Shown: positions 1 through 7,842 of the stretch, piece after piece
Layout of the letters: every line of letters starts with the position of its first letter
Position numbering within the stretch: position 1 is the stretch's first letter
Assembly (NCBI GenBank): GCA_017402995.1
Contig: JAFQOV010000009.1
Location: 1-64,000 of the forward strand
Direction: 5' to 3'
Origin: Candidatus Gastranaerophilales bacterium
GTDB lineage: Bacteria > Cyanobacteriota > Vampirovibrionia > Gastranaerophilales > Gastranaerophilaceae
DNA: 64,000 nt
The notes under the pieces: model-generated
Told to the model about the DNA's origin: nothing
The model's input: the letters and a program-made list of their open reading frames with translations, nothing else
Database searches by the model: none
Translations under genes and position numbers: made by a program

Positions 1-1
1 T

Positions 2-661
2 GCAAAAGAAAATGTTGAAACTACAAAGACAACAGAGCTTGAAAAAGCAAATGAAGTTGTTACAACAAAGCAAACTGAATTGAATGATATTGTGAAGAAG
101 TTAGATGAAGCAAAAGCGAAAGAGATTGAAAAAGAAAATTCAGTTTCTAACTTTGACTTTGATTTCGACGAAAAATTAATCGGCAATCAAGCCGCAGATT
201 TAGAAAAATTCAAACAACTTTACGCACAAAATGAAGCAAAATATAAAGAAGTTGAAAGACAAACAGGCGTTCCAGCAGAACTTGTTGCAGCACTTCACTG
301 GAGAGAATCTGGCGGAAACTTTAATACATACTTGCACAATGGCGACCCACTAGGCAAACCAACAGTCCATGTTCCAAGGGGTGTAATGTTCAACGATTGG
401 ACAGCAGCAGCAGTTGACGCCTTGAAAAACCATGGTGGCGATATTTCATCAATCGACAAAAATGACGTCAAAACATATTATGAATATGCAGAACGCTACA
501 ATGGACTTGGCTATCGCAACAAAGGCGTACCTTCGCCTTATGTTTGGGCAGGCACGACAAACTATTCAGGCGGTAAATATGTCGCAGACGGCGTTTACGA
601 CCCAAATCATGTCGACAAGCAACTTGGTGTTGCGATAATGTTAAAAGCATTAATGAGTTAG
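2..661 (+). CDS. Lysozyme-like / phage-type peptidoglycan hydrolase, 5' partial
   Basis: The reading frame is open to the left window edge, so the N-terminus is missing; a TTG at 80 is only an internal codon. The first 60 visible residues are Lys/Glu/Thr-rich and probably coiled coil. The C-terminal ~130 residues carry VPAELVAALHWRES, then HNGDPLGKPTVHVP and a Trp/Ala-rich helix, a pattern I associate with phage- and cell-wall-associated lysozyme-like domains; the Glu of HWRES is the likely catalytic acid. A role in peptidoglycan cleavage is inferred from this resemblance only. Upstream domains cannot be judged. Confidence 0.6.
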   Translation, partial: AKENVETTKTTELEKANEVVTTKQTELNDIVKKLDEAKAKEIEKENSVSNFDFDFDEKLIGNQAADLEKFKQLYAQNEAKYKEVERQTGVPAELVAALHWRESGGNFNTYLHNGDPLGKPTVHVPRGVMFNDWTAAAVDALKNHGGDISSIDKNDVKTYYEYAERYNGLGYRNKGVPSPYVWAGTTNYSGGKYVADGVYDPNHVDKQLGVAIMLKALMS

Positions 662-704
662 TTAAATTTCTTAAAATATCGTTTCTTTTTTACAAAGATA
701 ATGT

Positions 705-710
705 TATAAT
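705..710 (+). promoter_or_regulatory. -10 box for rimP-nusA
   Basis: A perfect TATAAT lies at 705-710, 89 bases before rimP. No clear TTGACA-type -35 is visible at the usual spacing. A transcript from here would start near 717 and cross the hairpin at 748-784 before reaching rimP. Confidence 0.45.
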
Positions 711-747
711 TAAACACGTGAAAAGTTCACAACTAGTTTAATATTTT

Positions 748-784
748 AAAACTAGAACGCCCTAATTTAGAGCGTTCTAGTTTT
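748..784 (+). terminator. Hairpin in the rimP leader (terminator or attenuator)
   Basis: A 13-bp perfect stem (748-760 with 772-784, AAAACTAGAACGC) closes an 11-base loop and is followed by TATATAA. It ends only 14 bases before the rimP ATG, so most rimP transcripts must read through it. It may terminate the upstream gene, attenuate rimP-nusA, or both. Confidence 0.6.
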
Positions 785-798
785 ATATAAGGACAATT

Positions 799-1308
799 AT
801 GAGAGAATTTAGCAAACGAGAAGTCATTGAAACTATTGAACCTGTCATTGAAAACACAGCAATGCGTTACGGTTTAATTCCGCTTGAAGTTTCACTAGAG
901 CGCGAAAATAACCGTTGGTTTTTAAGAATTTTCATTTATTCAACTGCTCACAACGTTTCACATCAAGATTGCGAAAATATGTCGCGCGGTCTTGGTGATA
1001 TGCTAGATGAATTAATACCTTTCAAATATTATCTTGAAGTATCTTCCCCTGGGCTTGATAGAAAATTTAAATCAGAAAAAGAATATATTATTTTCAAAGG
1101 ACATGATGTCATTATCAAACTTAAAAATTCAATCGAAGAAACAAAAGACAAGACATTTGAAGCAAAATTACTTGATTATAACGAAAGCTTTGGAGTTAAA
1201 GTCGAATTAAATAATCAAGAAGTTATAATCCCAATGGAAAAAATCCATTATACAAAATTGAACGATAAAATTAACATAAATAAAAATAAAGGAGAAGAAA
1301 ATGATTAA
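799..1308 (+). CDS. rimP: Ribosome maturation factor RimP
   Basis: A 169-residue protein of normal RimP length. The N-terminal alpha/beta domain has the family pattern YGLIPLEVSLERENNRW followed by LRIFIY and the LEVSSPGLDR motif (about residues 80-90), then a short SH3-like C-terminal domain. RimP assists late 30S subunit assembly. An AAGGA ribosome site sits 6 bases before the ATG. The 3' end overlaps nusA by 8 bases, the classical rimP-nusA arrangement, so the two are probably translationally coupled. Confidence 0.95.
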   Translation: MREFSKREVIETIEPVIENTAMRYGLIPLEVSLERENNRWFLRIFIYSTAHNVSHQDCENMSRGLGDMLDELIPFKYYLEVSSPGLDRKFKSEKEYIIFKGHDVIIKLKNSIEETKDKTFEAKLLDYNESFGVKVELNNQEVIIPMEKIHYTKLNDKININKNKGEEND

Positions 1309-2536
1309 AATCGGAACCGCTTTATTTGAAGCAGCAGAACAATTTGAACGCGAAAAAGGCATTTCAAAAGAAGTTTTAATTTCATCACTTTGCGACGCGT
1401 TAGCTGCAGCATATAAAAAACATATTAAAGACAAAGACGCAACAAATGTTGAAGCAATATTAGACGAAGAAAACGGCGAAATCGGCGTATTTAGAACAAA
1501 AGTTGTTGTTGAAAGCGTTGAAGATGAAAATACTGAAATTTCATTGGCAGATGCTAAAGATATCGACGAAGACGTTGAATTAGACGACGAAGTTAAAATC
1601 GAAGTGACACCTGAAAACTTTGGCCGTGTTGCTGCGCAATCTGCAAAACAAGTTATTACTCAAAGAATTAGAGAAGCTGAAAGAAAAATCGTTTTAGACG
1701 AGTTTATGTCTAAAAAAGGCACTTTAATTACAGGTATTATCCAAAGAAGAACAGATAGAGCTGTTATTGTTAACATTGGCAAAACTGACGCAATTATGCC
1801 ATCTCGCGAACAAATCCCAGGCGAATATTACAAACCTGGAAACCGTATCAGAGTATTTGTTTTAGACGTTAAAGAAACTTCTAAACTTCCTCAAGTTATT
1901 GTTTCACAAGCTCACGCTGAAATCGTTAGAGAATTATTTGAACTTGAAGTTCCAGAAATCGAAGACGGCATTGTTGAAATCAAATCAATCGCTCGTGAAG
2001 CAGGCTTCAGAACAAAACTTGCTGTTTGGTCAAACGACCCTTCAGTTGACTCTGTTGGTGCTTGTATCGGACCTCGTGGTACTCGTATTCAAACAATTGT
2101 TGGCGAATTGAAAAATGAAAAAATTGATATCGTAAGATATTCACAAGATCCTGTTGAATATATCGTTAACGCTTTATCTCCAGCAAGAATTATCTCTGTT
2201 GATATTTTGGCTGACGAAGAAGATAGAAAAGAAGCTTTCGTTATCGTTCCAGATGACCAATTATCTTTGGCTATTGGTCGCGAAGGTCAAAACGTACGTC
2301 TTGCACACAGATTAACAAATTGGAAAATTGATATTAAATCTGAATCTCAAGCAAGAGAACTAGAAAACAGAAACGTAGATAACCAATATGACGCTTCTGA
2401 AATTGAATCTTGGGAAGATGAAGAAGAACTAGATGAAATTGCAATGGAAGCAATGGAAGAAACAAACCAAATGGGATTAGACGAAGAAGACCAAGAAATT
2501 GAAATCCCAGAAGAAGAAACTCAAGACGAAGAATAA
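1301..2536 (+). CDS. nusA: Transcription termination/antitermination factor NusA
   Basis: 411 residues. Order: N-terminal RNA-polymerase-binding domain (about 1-130), S1 domain (about 135-200, GTLITGIIQRR), KH1 (about 225-290, GPRGTRIQ) and KH2 (about 305-345, LAIGREGQNVRLA). The tail after residue 350 is very acidic (repeated EDE/EEE) and replaces the Gammaproteobacterial AR repeats. NusA binds RNA polymerase, modulates pausing and promotes hairpin-dependent termination. It starts inside the end of rimP with a GGAGAAG ribosome site. A strong terminator follows. Confidence 0.97.
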   Translation: MIKIGTALFEAAEQFEREKGISKEVLISSLCDALAAAYKKHIKDKDATNVEAILDEENGEIGVFRTKVVVESVEDENTEISLADAKDIDEDVELDDEVKIEVTPENFGRVAAQSAKQVITQRIREAERKIVLDEFMSKKGTLITGIIQRRTDRAVIVNIGKTDAIMPSREQIPGEYYKPGNRIRVFVLDVKETSKLPQVIVSQAHAEIVRELFELEVPEIEDGIVEIKSIAREAGFRTKLAVWSNDPSVDSVGACIGPRGTRIQTIVGELKNEKIDIVRYSQDPVEYIVNALSPARIISVDILADEEDRKEAFVIVPDDQLSLAIGREGQNVRLAHRLTNWKIDIKSESQARELENRNVDNQYDASEIESWEDEEELDEIAMEAMEETNQMGLDEEDQEIEIPEEETQDEE

Positions 2537-2546
2537 AAAAATAATT

Positions 2547-2572
2547 AAGCGAGCCAAATGGCTCGCTTTTTT
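2547..2572 (+). terminator. Rho-independent terminator of rimP-nusA
   Basis: Nine-bp stem AAGCGAGCC / GGCTCGCTT (2547-2555 with 2560-2568) with an AAAT loop, followed by a T run to 2572. It lies just after the nusA stop. Confidence 0.93.
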
Positions 2573-2589
2573 GATATAATAAAAATATG
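2572..2589 (+). promoter_or_regulatory. Extended -10 abutting an ATG (candidate leaderless start)
   Basis: TGA-TATAAT with the hexamer at 2575-2580, then six bases, then the ATG at 2587. No ribosome-binding sequence fits between. Transcription would begin at or next to the start codon. Confidence 0.5.
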
Positions 2590-3468
2590 GCAAAAGTTGT
2601 TTTAGTTGGATATGGTGAAATGCTTTATTCCTTAATTAAAGGAATAAAAAATTCAAACCACGAAATCCTTGGTGTTTTAAGAAGTGAGCGAATAAGGTAT
2701 AATTCTTTTCAACTTTTTTTTAAAGATATTTTTGCACCATCACAAGACTATTCAATTATAAAATCTTTTCAACTTAAAGATATCAAAGCAAACAGCGTCA
2801 ATGATAAAAAATTTATCAAACAAATTAAAAAATTAAACCCTGATTTAATTATTGTTGGCTCTTGGGGCGAAAAATTTAAAAAAGAAATCCTCAAAACTGT
2901 TCCTTGTATCAATTTTCACCCTGCGCTTTTACCAAAAAACAGAGGTGCCAACCCTTATTTTTGGGTAATCTACAACAATCAAAGCGTCACTGGTTTATCT
3001 GCCCATTTTATGAACGAAAAGTTTGATAAAGGCGATATTATTTTGCAAGAAGCTATCACAATAGCGCAAAACGAAACAGGAAAAAGTTTAAAACAAAAAA
3101 CGACAAAACTAGCGCAAGCCATGGTTAAAGATGTGCTAGATTTATTTGATAAAAAACAAATTCAACCAATAAAACAAGACGAAAAATTTGCAACATATGA
3201 ACCTCAAATTTCACAAGAAAACGTTGTAATTGATTTGAATAAATCTAAAGAAGAAGTCTCTCGCCACTTAAGAGCGCTTTTTCCTTGGTCTGTTCCATAT
3301 GTTAAGGTTTCAAATCAATACATCAAAATTAGAAATTTCAAATTTTTAGAGCTAAATGAAACAACAAAAAATGAAAAGCCATATACAATTGTTGAAAACA
3401 CAAACAGCTATATAACCTTAAAAGGCAATGGGTTTTTGCTTAAAATAGCTAAACATAATACTTTTTGA
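2587..3468 (+). CDS. Formyltransferase, methionyl-tRNA formyltransferase-like
   Basis: 293 residues, slightly shorter than typical Fmt (about 310). The catalytic triad of the N10-formyl-tetrahydrofolate transferase fold is visible: Asn109 and His111 in INFHPALLP, and Asp147 in FDKGD. RG(A)NPYFW follows the loop as in Fmt. The C-terminal part (IDLNKSKEEVSRHLRALFPW, about 215-235) resembles the Fmt tRNA-binding domain. It may be the organism's only Fmt or a paralog formylating a sugar nucleotide; no other fmt is in the window. It is flanked by the nusA terminator and the lpt operon and appears to be transcribed alone. Confidence 0.72.
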   Translation: MAKVVLVGYGEMLYSLIKGIKNSNHEILGVLRSERIRYNSFQLFFKDIFAPSQDYSIIKSFQLKDIKANSVNDKKFIKQIKKLNPDLIIVGSWGEKFKKEILKTVPCINFHPALLPKNRGANPYFWVIYNNQSVTGLSAHFMNEKFDKGDIILQEAITIAQNETGKSLKQKTTKLAQAMVKDVLDLFDKKQIQPIKQDEKFATYEPQISQENVVIDLNKSKEEVSRHLRALFPWSVPYVKVSNQYIKIRNFKFLELNETTKNEKPYTIVENTNSYITLKGNGFLLKIAKHNTF

Positions 3469-3483
3469 TTTATCTTTTTGTAC

Positions 3484-3489
3484 TATAAT
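3484..3489 (+). promoter_or_regulatory. -10 box for the lpt operon
   Basis: TATAAT at 3484-3489, preceded by a T-rich stretch but no convincing -35. The AGAGAGA ribosome site of lptB follows 11 bases later. Confidence 0.4.
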
Positions 3490-3511
3490 TATCATAAAAA
3501 GAGAGAAAAAT

Positions 3512-4252
3512 ATGAGAATAATTACAAAAAATTTAGTTAAAATATACGGCGATAGATCTGTTGTAAATGATGTATCTTTTGATGTTAACAAAGGCGAAGT
3601 CGTCGGTCTTTTAGGTCCAAATGGTGCTGGTAAAACAACTACTTTTTATATGGTTGTTGGGCTTGTTAAAGCAAACAAAGGACAAGTTTTATTGGAAGAT
3701 GATGACAAAAACATTATTGACATTACAAATTTGCCAATGAACGAGCGTGCGCGCCTTGGAATTGGCTATTTGCCTCAAGAAACGTCTATTTTTAGAAAAT
3801 TAAACGTCGAAGACAATTTAAAACTCGTTTTAGAAATGAACGACAAATTAAATCAAGAACAAAAAGATGAATTACTAGAAACTCTTTTAGAAGAGTTTGG
3901 CGTCAAAAAACTAAGAGCAGCCTCTTCTGTTGCGTTATCTGGCGGTGAAAGAAGAAGGGTTGAAATCGCAAGAGCACTAGCTGCAACTCCATCATTCATT
4001 TTACTTGACGAACCATTCACAGGGATTGACCCAATTGCAATCGGTGAAATTAAAGAAAACATTTATAAGCTTGCAAAAGAAAAAAATATCGGCATTTTAA
4101 TTACAGACCACAACCCAAAAGCAACTCTTTCAATTACAGATAGAGCAAATGTTATTTTTGATGGCAAAATTAAAATTTCTGGCAAAAGTACAGATGTTGC
4201 TGTTGACCCTGTCGCAAAAGAGTTCTACTTAGGCAAGGATTTTACACTGTAA
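3512..4252 (+). CDS. lptB: LPS export ABC transporter ATPase LptB
   Basis: 246 residues, normal for LptB. Walker A is GPNGAGKT at 35-42, the Q-loop YLPQE at 87-91, the signature LSGGERRR at 142-149, and Walker B FILLDEPFTGIDP at about 162-174. LptB hydrolyses ATP at the inner membrane to extract lipopolysaccharide for transport to the outer membrane. The stop overlaps the next start by one base (TAATG), tying it to the adjacent LptF/G-type permease. Its presence indicates a diderm envelope. Confidence 0.95.
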   Translation: MRIITKNLVKIYGDRSVVNDVSFDVNKGEVVGLLGPNGAGKTTTFYMVVGLVKANKGQVLLEDDDKNIIDITNLPMNERARLGIGYLPQETSIFRKLNVEDNLKLVLEMNDKLNQEQKDELLETLLEEFGVKKLRAASSVALSGGERRRVEIARALAATPSFILLDEPFTGIDPIAIGEIKENIYKLAKEKNIGILITDHNPKATLSITDRANVIFDGKIKISGKSTDVAVDPVAKEFYLGKDFTL

Positions 4253-5379
4253 TGGAGTTAATAAACAAAATTAAAAACTATAAAATCACAATGCTTGATA
4301 AATTCATTTTATCTCAAGTTTTTGTTGCAACTTTAGTTTGTTTATTTTTGTTCATTATTGTTTGGATTGCGCCAGAAACACTTTTTAAAATAATCAAAAA
4401 AATCTTAAGAGATACCTACACTCCACTTTTTGGACTTAAAGTATTAATTTTAGAAATTCCAAAAGTACTAGCTAAAGCAATCCCTGTCGGCATTTTGCTT
4501 GGTTCAATTTTCACATTCGATAGATTATCAAAAAACTCAGAACTTAGCATTTTAAGAAGCATAGGCATTTCTTTTAACAGAATTATGGCGCCAGTCATTG
4601 TTTTAGGCGCTGTTTTGTCAATTTTTTGCTATTTCGTAAACGACAAACTTGTTCCAATCGCGAGTCAAAAACTCGGCGAAAGCAAAGGTGGCGGCAGCCA
4701 TTTTGTATATATCGTTGAAAACCCTGACAAAACGCCAAAACAAAACATTATTGTTTCAAATTTCACCCCAAAGGAAATTTTTAATATAACAGTAATGAAC
4801 TTTGCAAAAGAAACCTATACAGACGCCATTTTGTTTGATAGCATTGTTTTTGCGCCAAACGCGCACGTTGAAAAAAACTCCTGGGTTTTATCTGACGCAC
4901 TTATATATAAAATTGACGAAGACGGTATTTATACAAATATTCAACGCGCAGAAAAATATCCGATTTTAACAGAAGGAAACCAAGCCAAAGATGTCTTTGA
5001 TTTGATGTTGAATAATACAAGAAAAGAACGCGTTTTCACAAATCATCAAATTTCAAAATATTCAAAACTCTTAAAAAGAGCTAATTTTTCAGATGAATAT
5101 CGATATTTTAAAGCAAAACTTTACCAAAGATATTTGCACCCATTAACTTGTATTCTTTTTGCAATAATTGGTTGTTTGCTTGGTTTTGCACCGCCAAGAA
5201 GCCAAAGACTTGTCGGTTTCACAATTGCTGTTGGTATGATTTTTGGATATTATATTACGCTTCCATTTTTTGACTTATTAGCTCAAAAAGCCGTTTTACC
5301 GCCATTTATCGCAGCAGCTTTCCCAATAATTTTGTTTATTGTTTCAATTTTTATAATCAAAAAAGTAAAGGACTTATAG
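4252..5379 (+). CDS. LptF/LptG family permease
   Basis: 375 residues of the YjgP/YjgQ family. Three N-terminal membrane segments lie at about 16-38, 60-82 and 103-122. A periplasmic jellyroll-type domain of about 130 residues follows, and three more segments lie at about 295-375. It forms the membrane channel of the LPS extraction complex with LptB. Only one permease gene is present here, so the organism either uses a homodimer, as in cyanobacteria, or has a second gene elsewhere. It overlaps lptB by one base and abuts the next gene. Confidence 0.9.
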   Translation: MELINKIKNYKITMLDKFILSQVFVATLVCLFLFIIVWIAPETLFKIIKKILRDTYTPLFGLKVLILEIPKVLAKAIPVGILLGSIFTFDRLSKNSELSILRSIGISFNRIMAPVIVLGAVLSIFCYFVNDKLVPIASQKLGESKGGGSHFVYIVENPDKTPKQNIIVSNFTPKEIFNITVMNFAKETYTDAILFDSIVFAPNAHVEKNSWVLSDALIYKIDEDGIYTNIQRAEKYPILTEGNQAKDVFDLMLNNTRKERVFTNHQISKYSKLLKRANFSDEYRYFKAKLYQRYLHPLTCILFAIIGCLLGFAPPRSQRLVGFTIAVGMIFGYYITLPFFDLLAQKAVLPPFIAAAFPIILFIVSIFIIKKVKDL

Positions 5380-6180
5380 ATGAAAAAATTTTTCGCTATA
5401 TTGACAATGTTTGTTTTCTTTTGCTCAAATGCTTTTGCAAAAGAAGAAATCGAATTTCAAAACCCACAAGCTGGTGTTTATATTTTCAAAATCAACACTA
5501 AAAAATATGGCGACAAAATCAAGCCTTATATGAGCACAAAATTAAAAACACCAAGAAGAATATACAAGGACAACTGTGTTCATTTAGTTGTTAACGGTGG
5601 TTTTTTTGATATGGAAAACGGAAAAAGTGTTTCTTATGTTGTGATTAACAACGAAGAAGTATCTGAAATAGATAAAAATATCACTTTTTTAGAACAAATT
5701 AAATCCGAAAACAGACTTGAAAACGTCTTAAATCGTGGCGAATTGAGAATTTTAGAAAATAAACGCGGAAAATTAAAGTTTGATATCGCTTTTCATAATG
5801 ACCCAATTAAAAAAGGCTACAAAATCAAACACTCTTTGCAAGCTGGTCCAACAATGCTTCCAACAATGGATTTAGTCCAAGAGGGGTTTGTAAAATATGA
5901 AGAAGGAATGGTAAAATTCCAAAGTGCAGATGTCCTTAAAAGGCGCGAAAGAACGGCTATCGGGCTTAAAGGAAAATATTTATACATAATTCTTTTCACA
6001 AAAGAACACAAAGCAGACATTAATGAACTAAAAAATTATATTCAAAAAGAACTCAAAATCAAACGTGCACTAGCGTTTGACGGGGGTTTATCAACAGCGT
6101 TTAACTACAAAAATTTATCTGTTGGTTCAGTTGGAAAATACCAAAGAAGAGTTAAATCGTTTTTGATTATTGAAAGGTAA
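5380..6180 (+). CDS. Exported phosphodiester glycosidase (NAGPA-like)
   Basis: 266 residues with a signal peptide (about 1-20, ending in AFA). The NAGPA/DUF2233 fold motifs appear in order: VNGGFFD (about 70), QAGPTML (about 152), RTAIGL (about 190) and AFDGGLSTAF (about 228). The family cleaves phosphodiester-linked sugars. Sitting directly after the LptF/G gene with no gap, preceded by AAGGA, suggests a periplasmic role in envelope glycan processing; that role is inferred. Confidence 0.8.
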   Translation: MKKFFAILTMFVFFCSNAFAKEEIEFQNPQAGVYIFKINTKKYGDKIKPYMSTKLKTPRRIYKDNCVHLVVNGGFFDMENGKSVSYVVINNEEVSEIDKNITFLEQIKSENRLENVLNRGELRILENKRGKLKFDIAFHNDPIKKGYKIKHSLQAGPTMLPTMDLVQEGFVKYEEGMVKFQSADVLKRRERTAIGLKGKYLYIILFTKEHKADINELKNYIQKELKIKRALAFDGGLSTAFNYKNLSVGSVGKYQRRVKSFLIIER

Positions 6181-6183
6181 AAA

Positions 6184-6630
6184 ATGAGCTTTAAAAATAT
6201 AGATTTTTCTAAGATTAATAAAATTGCAACAATTGAAATTGTTGTATTTATTTTGCTTTTTGTTGGCATTGGAATTTATACATCACCATATTTTCTAAAA
6301 GACCAAAAAGCTTTAAAAGCAGCTAAAGTCAAAGCAGATAGCTCGATTTTCACAGCAAAAGTTTTGGAAGAATTTGCTCAAGACAAAACGCAAAAAGCAT
6401 CAAGCGTTGCGCAAAAAATCTGTAATGAATTAAATTTTGTTATGGCAAATCCGTACGACAAAAAAGCCCCAGCTTTCACGTATGAGCTAAATTGCAAAGG
6501 TTGTAACAGCGTTGAATTTGACGACAAAGCTCAAATGGTAACCATTACAACGTATGACAAACGTGGCGATATGATTGCAAGAACGGTAATCAAACCACCT
6601 TCATTTGTTAAATACGAAAAAGAAGATTAA
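6184..6630 (+). CDS. Membrane-anchored pilin-like protein
   Basis: 148 residues, four bases after the glycosidase gene. One hydrophobic helix (about 15-37) is preceded by a short basic segment and contains TIEIVVFILL, resembling the conserved N-terminal helix of type IV pilins with Glu18 at the +5 position. The prepilin-peptidase glycine is absent (Lys13 takes its place). The globular part has two Cys (KGCN and an earlier LNC) and a strand-rich end (VTITTYDKRGD). The function is unknown; it could be an unprocessed pseudopilin or an LptC-like anchored protein. Confidence 0.7.
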   Translation: MSFKNIDFSKINKIATIEIVVFILLFVGIGIYTSPYFLKDQKALKAAKVKADSSIFTAKVLEEFAQDKTQKASSVAQKICNELNFVMANPYDKKAPAFTYELNCKGCNSVEFDDKAQMVTITTYDKRGDMIARTVIKPPSFVKYEKED

Positions 6631-6657
6631 AAAATTAATGACTTTTTAAAAAATACC

Positions 6658-6690
6658 ATTAAACCTTTAAAGTTAAGGTTTAATTCTTTT
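6658..6690 (+). terminator. Terminator of the lpt operon
   Basis: Ten-bp stem ATTAAACCTT / AAGGTTTAAT (6658-6667 with 6675-6684), seven-base loop, tail TCTTTT. The AT-rich stem and interrupted T tail make it moderate. Confidence 0.55.
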
Positions 6691-6742
6691 GCTAAAAACT
6701 CCTATAAACAGATGATTTTTTAAAAAAAATGTTATTTTTTTT

Positions 6743-6770
6743 TAAAGAGTGGTTAACTTCTGTCCGTTTT
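6743..6770 (+). promoter_or_regulatory. Possible flagellar sigma-28-like promoter
   Basis: TAAAGAGT (6743-6750), 12 bases, then TCCGTTTT (6763-6770), loosely like TAAAGTTT-N11-GCCGATAA. It stands just before the first gene of the flagellar operon. The downstream box matches poorly. Confidence 0.25.
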
Positions 6771-6796
6771 ATTTAGCAAGGGAGACGGGTATTTTT

Positions 6797-7465
6797 ATGT
6801 TTAGTCCACAAATCCAAAATTACATAAACACCTCAGGGCAATCATCAGCATATAATCGTGTAAATGAGCTTAATAGCTATATAAACACGCTATATCCTCA
6901 AGAAAATTTACAACAAAACAACCCGCTGGATTCTTTTGAAAAAATCTTAGCTGAATCTAAAGCTGAGCAAAATCCAAGCGTTTTTGAACTTGACCCGCCT
7001 CCTTTAGCAAAAATTAAAAAACCTGAGATTGAGAAGGTTCCTTTTGGAGCATTGTCTAAAATACCTGTAAATACAGAAAAATTAACCGCAAGAGAAAAAA
7101 TTACAAACTATATTAAACAAGCAAGTGAAAAATATGGAGTAGAGGAAAAGTTAATATCCGCCCTTATTAAACAAGAATCTAACTTTAACCCAAATGCTGT
7201 ATCTTCAGCTGGCGCTAAAGGTTTAATGCAATTAATGCCACAAACAGCAAAATCTTTAGGAGTTAAAAACGTATTTAACCCAGAAGAAAATATTGACGGC
7301 GGGGTTAAATATTTAAAACAAATGTTAGACAAATACCACGGAAATAAAATCCTAGCATTAGCTGCCTATAACGCAGGACCAGGAGCCGTTGATAAATATG
7401 ACGGTATTCCGCCATATAAAGAAACTCAAAACTACGTTAAATCAATATTAGCTCAATATTTGTAA
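6797..7465 (+). CDS. Flagellar-operon lytic transglycosylase (SLT domain)
   Basis: I place the start at the ATG at 6797 because AAGGGAGA lies 12 bases upstream; a longer frame from a GTG at 6749 lacks a ribosome site. The product is 222 residues with no signal peptide. The C-terminal SLT domain (about 105-222) has the catalytic Glu in KQESNFNP, then [16 protein letters not shown] and [11 protein letters not shown], the hallmark series of soluble lytic transglycosylases. Position directly before fliE suggests local opening of peptidoglycan for the flagellar rod. Confidence 0.88.
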   Translation: MFSPQIQNYINTSGQSSAYNRVNELNSYINTLYPQENLQQNNPLDSFEKILAESKAEQNPSVFELDPPPLAKIKKPEIEKVPFGALSKIPVNTEKLTAREKITNYIKQASEKYGVEEKLISALIKQESNFNPNAVSSAGAKGLMQLMPQTAKSLGVKNVFNPEENIDGGVKYLKQMLDKYHGNKILALAAYNAGPGAVDKYDGIPPYKETQNYVKSILAQYL

Positions 7466-7477
7466 AGGAGAGAGCAA

Positions 7478-7792
7478 ATGAACAAAATAAACCAAGTTAA
7501 TTTTTTTCAAATGAAACAAATTGAGCCAATGCAATTAAATGGCAATATCTCAATCAATTCAAATGATACAACAACAAAATCTTTCAAAGATGTTGTATCA
7601 GATTTAATGGTTGAATTGAATAATGTGACAGAAAAACCAAAAGAGCTCACAAACCTTGCTATGCAAGGAAAAGCAGAAATTCATGATGTTATGAGTGCAA
7701 TTGCGCAAAGTGAAATCACAGTGCAAGCAGCAACAACTGTTACAGGGAAAATACTGCAAACATATGAAAAAATTATGCAAATACAGATTTAA
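7478..7792 (+). CDS. fliE: Flagellar hook-basal body protein FliE
   Basis: 104 residues, the usual size. The C-terminal half carries the FliE pattern KAEIHDVMSAIAQSE, then a helix ending in QTYEKIMQIQI. FliE joins the MS ring to the rod. A GGAGAG site precedes the ATG. It lies between the transglycosylase and fliF as in many flagellar operons. Confidence 0.93.
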   Translation: MNKINQVNFFQMKQIEPMQLNGNISINSNDTTTKSFKDVVSDLMVELNNVTEKPKELTNLAMQGKAEIHDVMSAIAQSEITVQAATTVTGKILQTYEKIMQIQI

Positions 7793-7794
7793 CC

Positions 7795-7823
7795 TTAACT
7801 TTGCTGAATTATAATAGTATAAT
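7795..7823 (+). promoter_or_regulatory. Possible promoter for fliF
   Basis: TTAACT (7795-7800), 17 bases, TATAAT (7818-7823). The spacing and -10 are ideal and the -35 is weak. fliF follows with its own AAGAAGAAG site. Confidence 0.5.
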
Positions 7824-7842
7824 TGAATTGTAAGAAGAAGAT

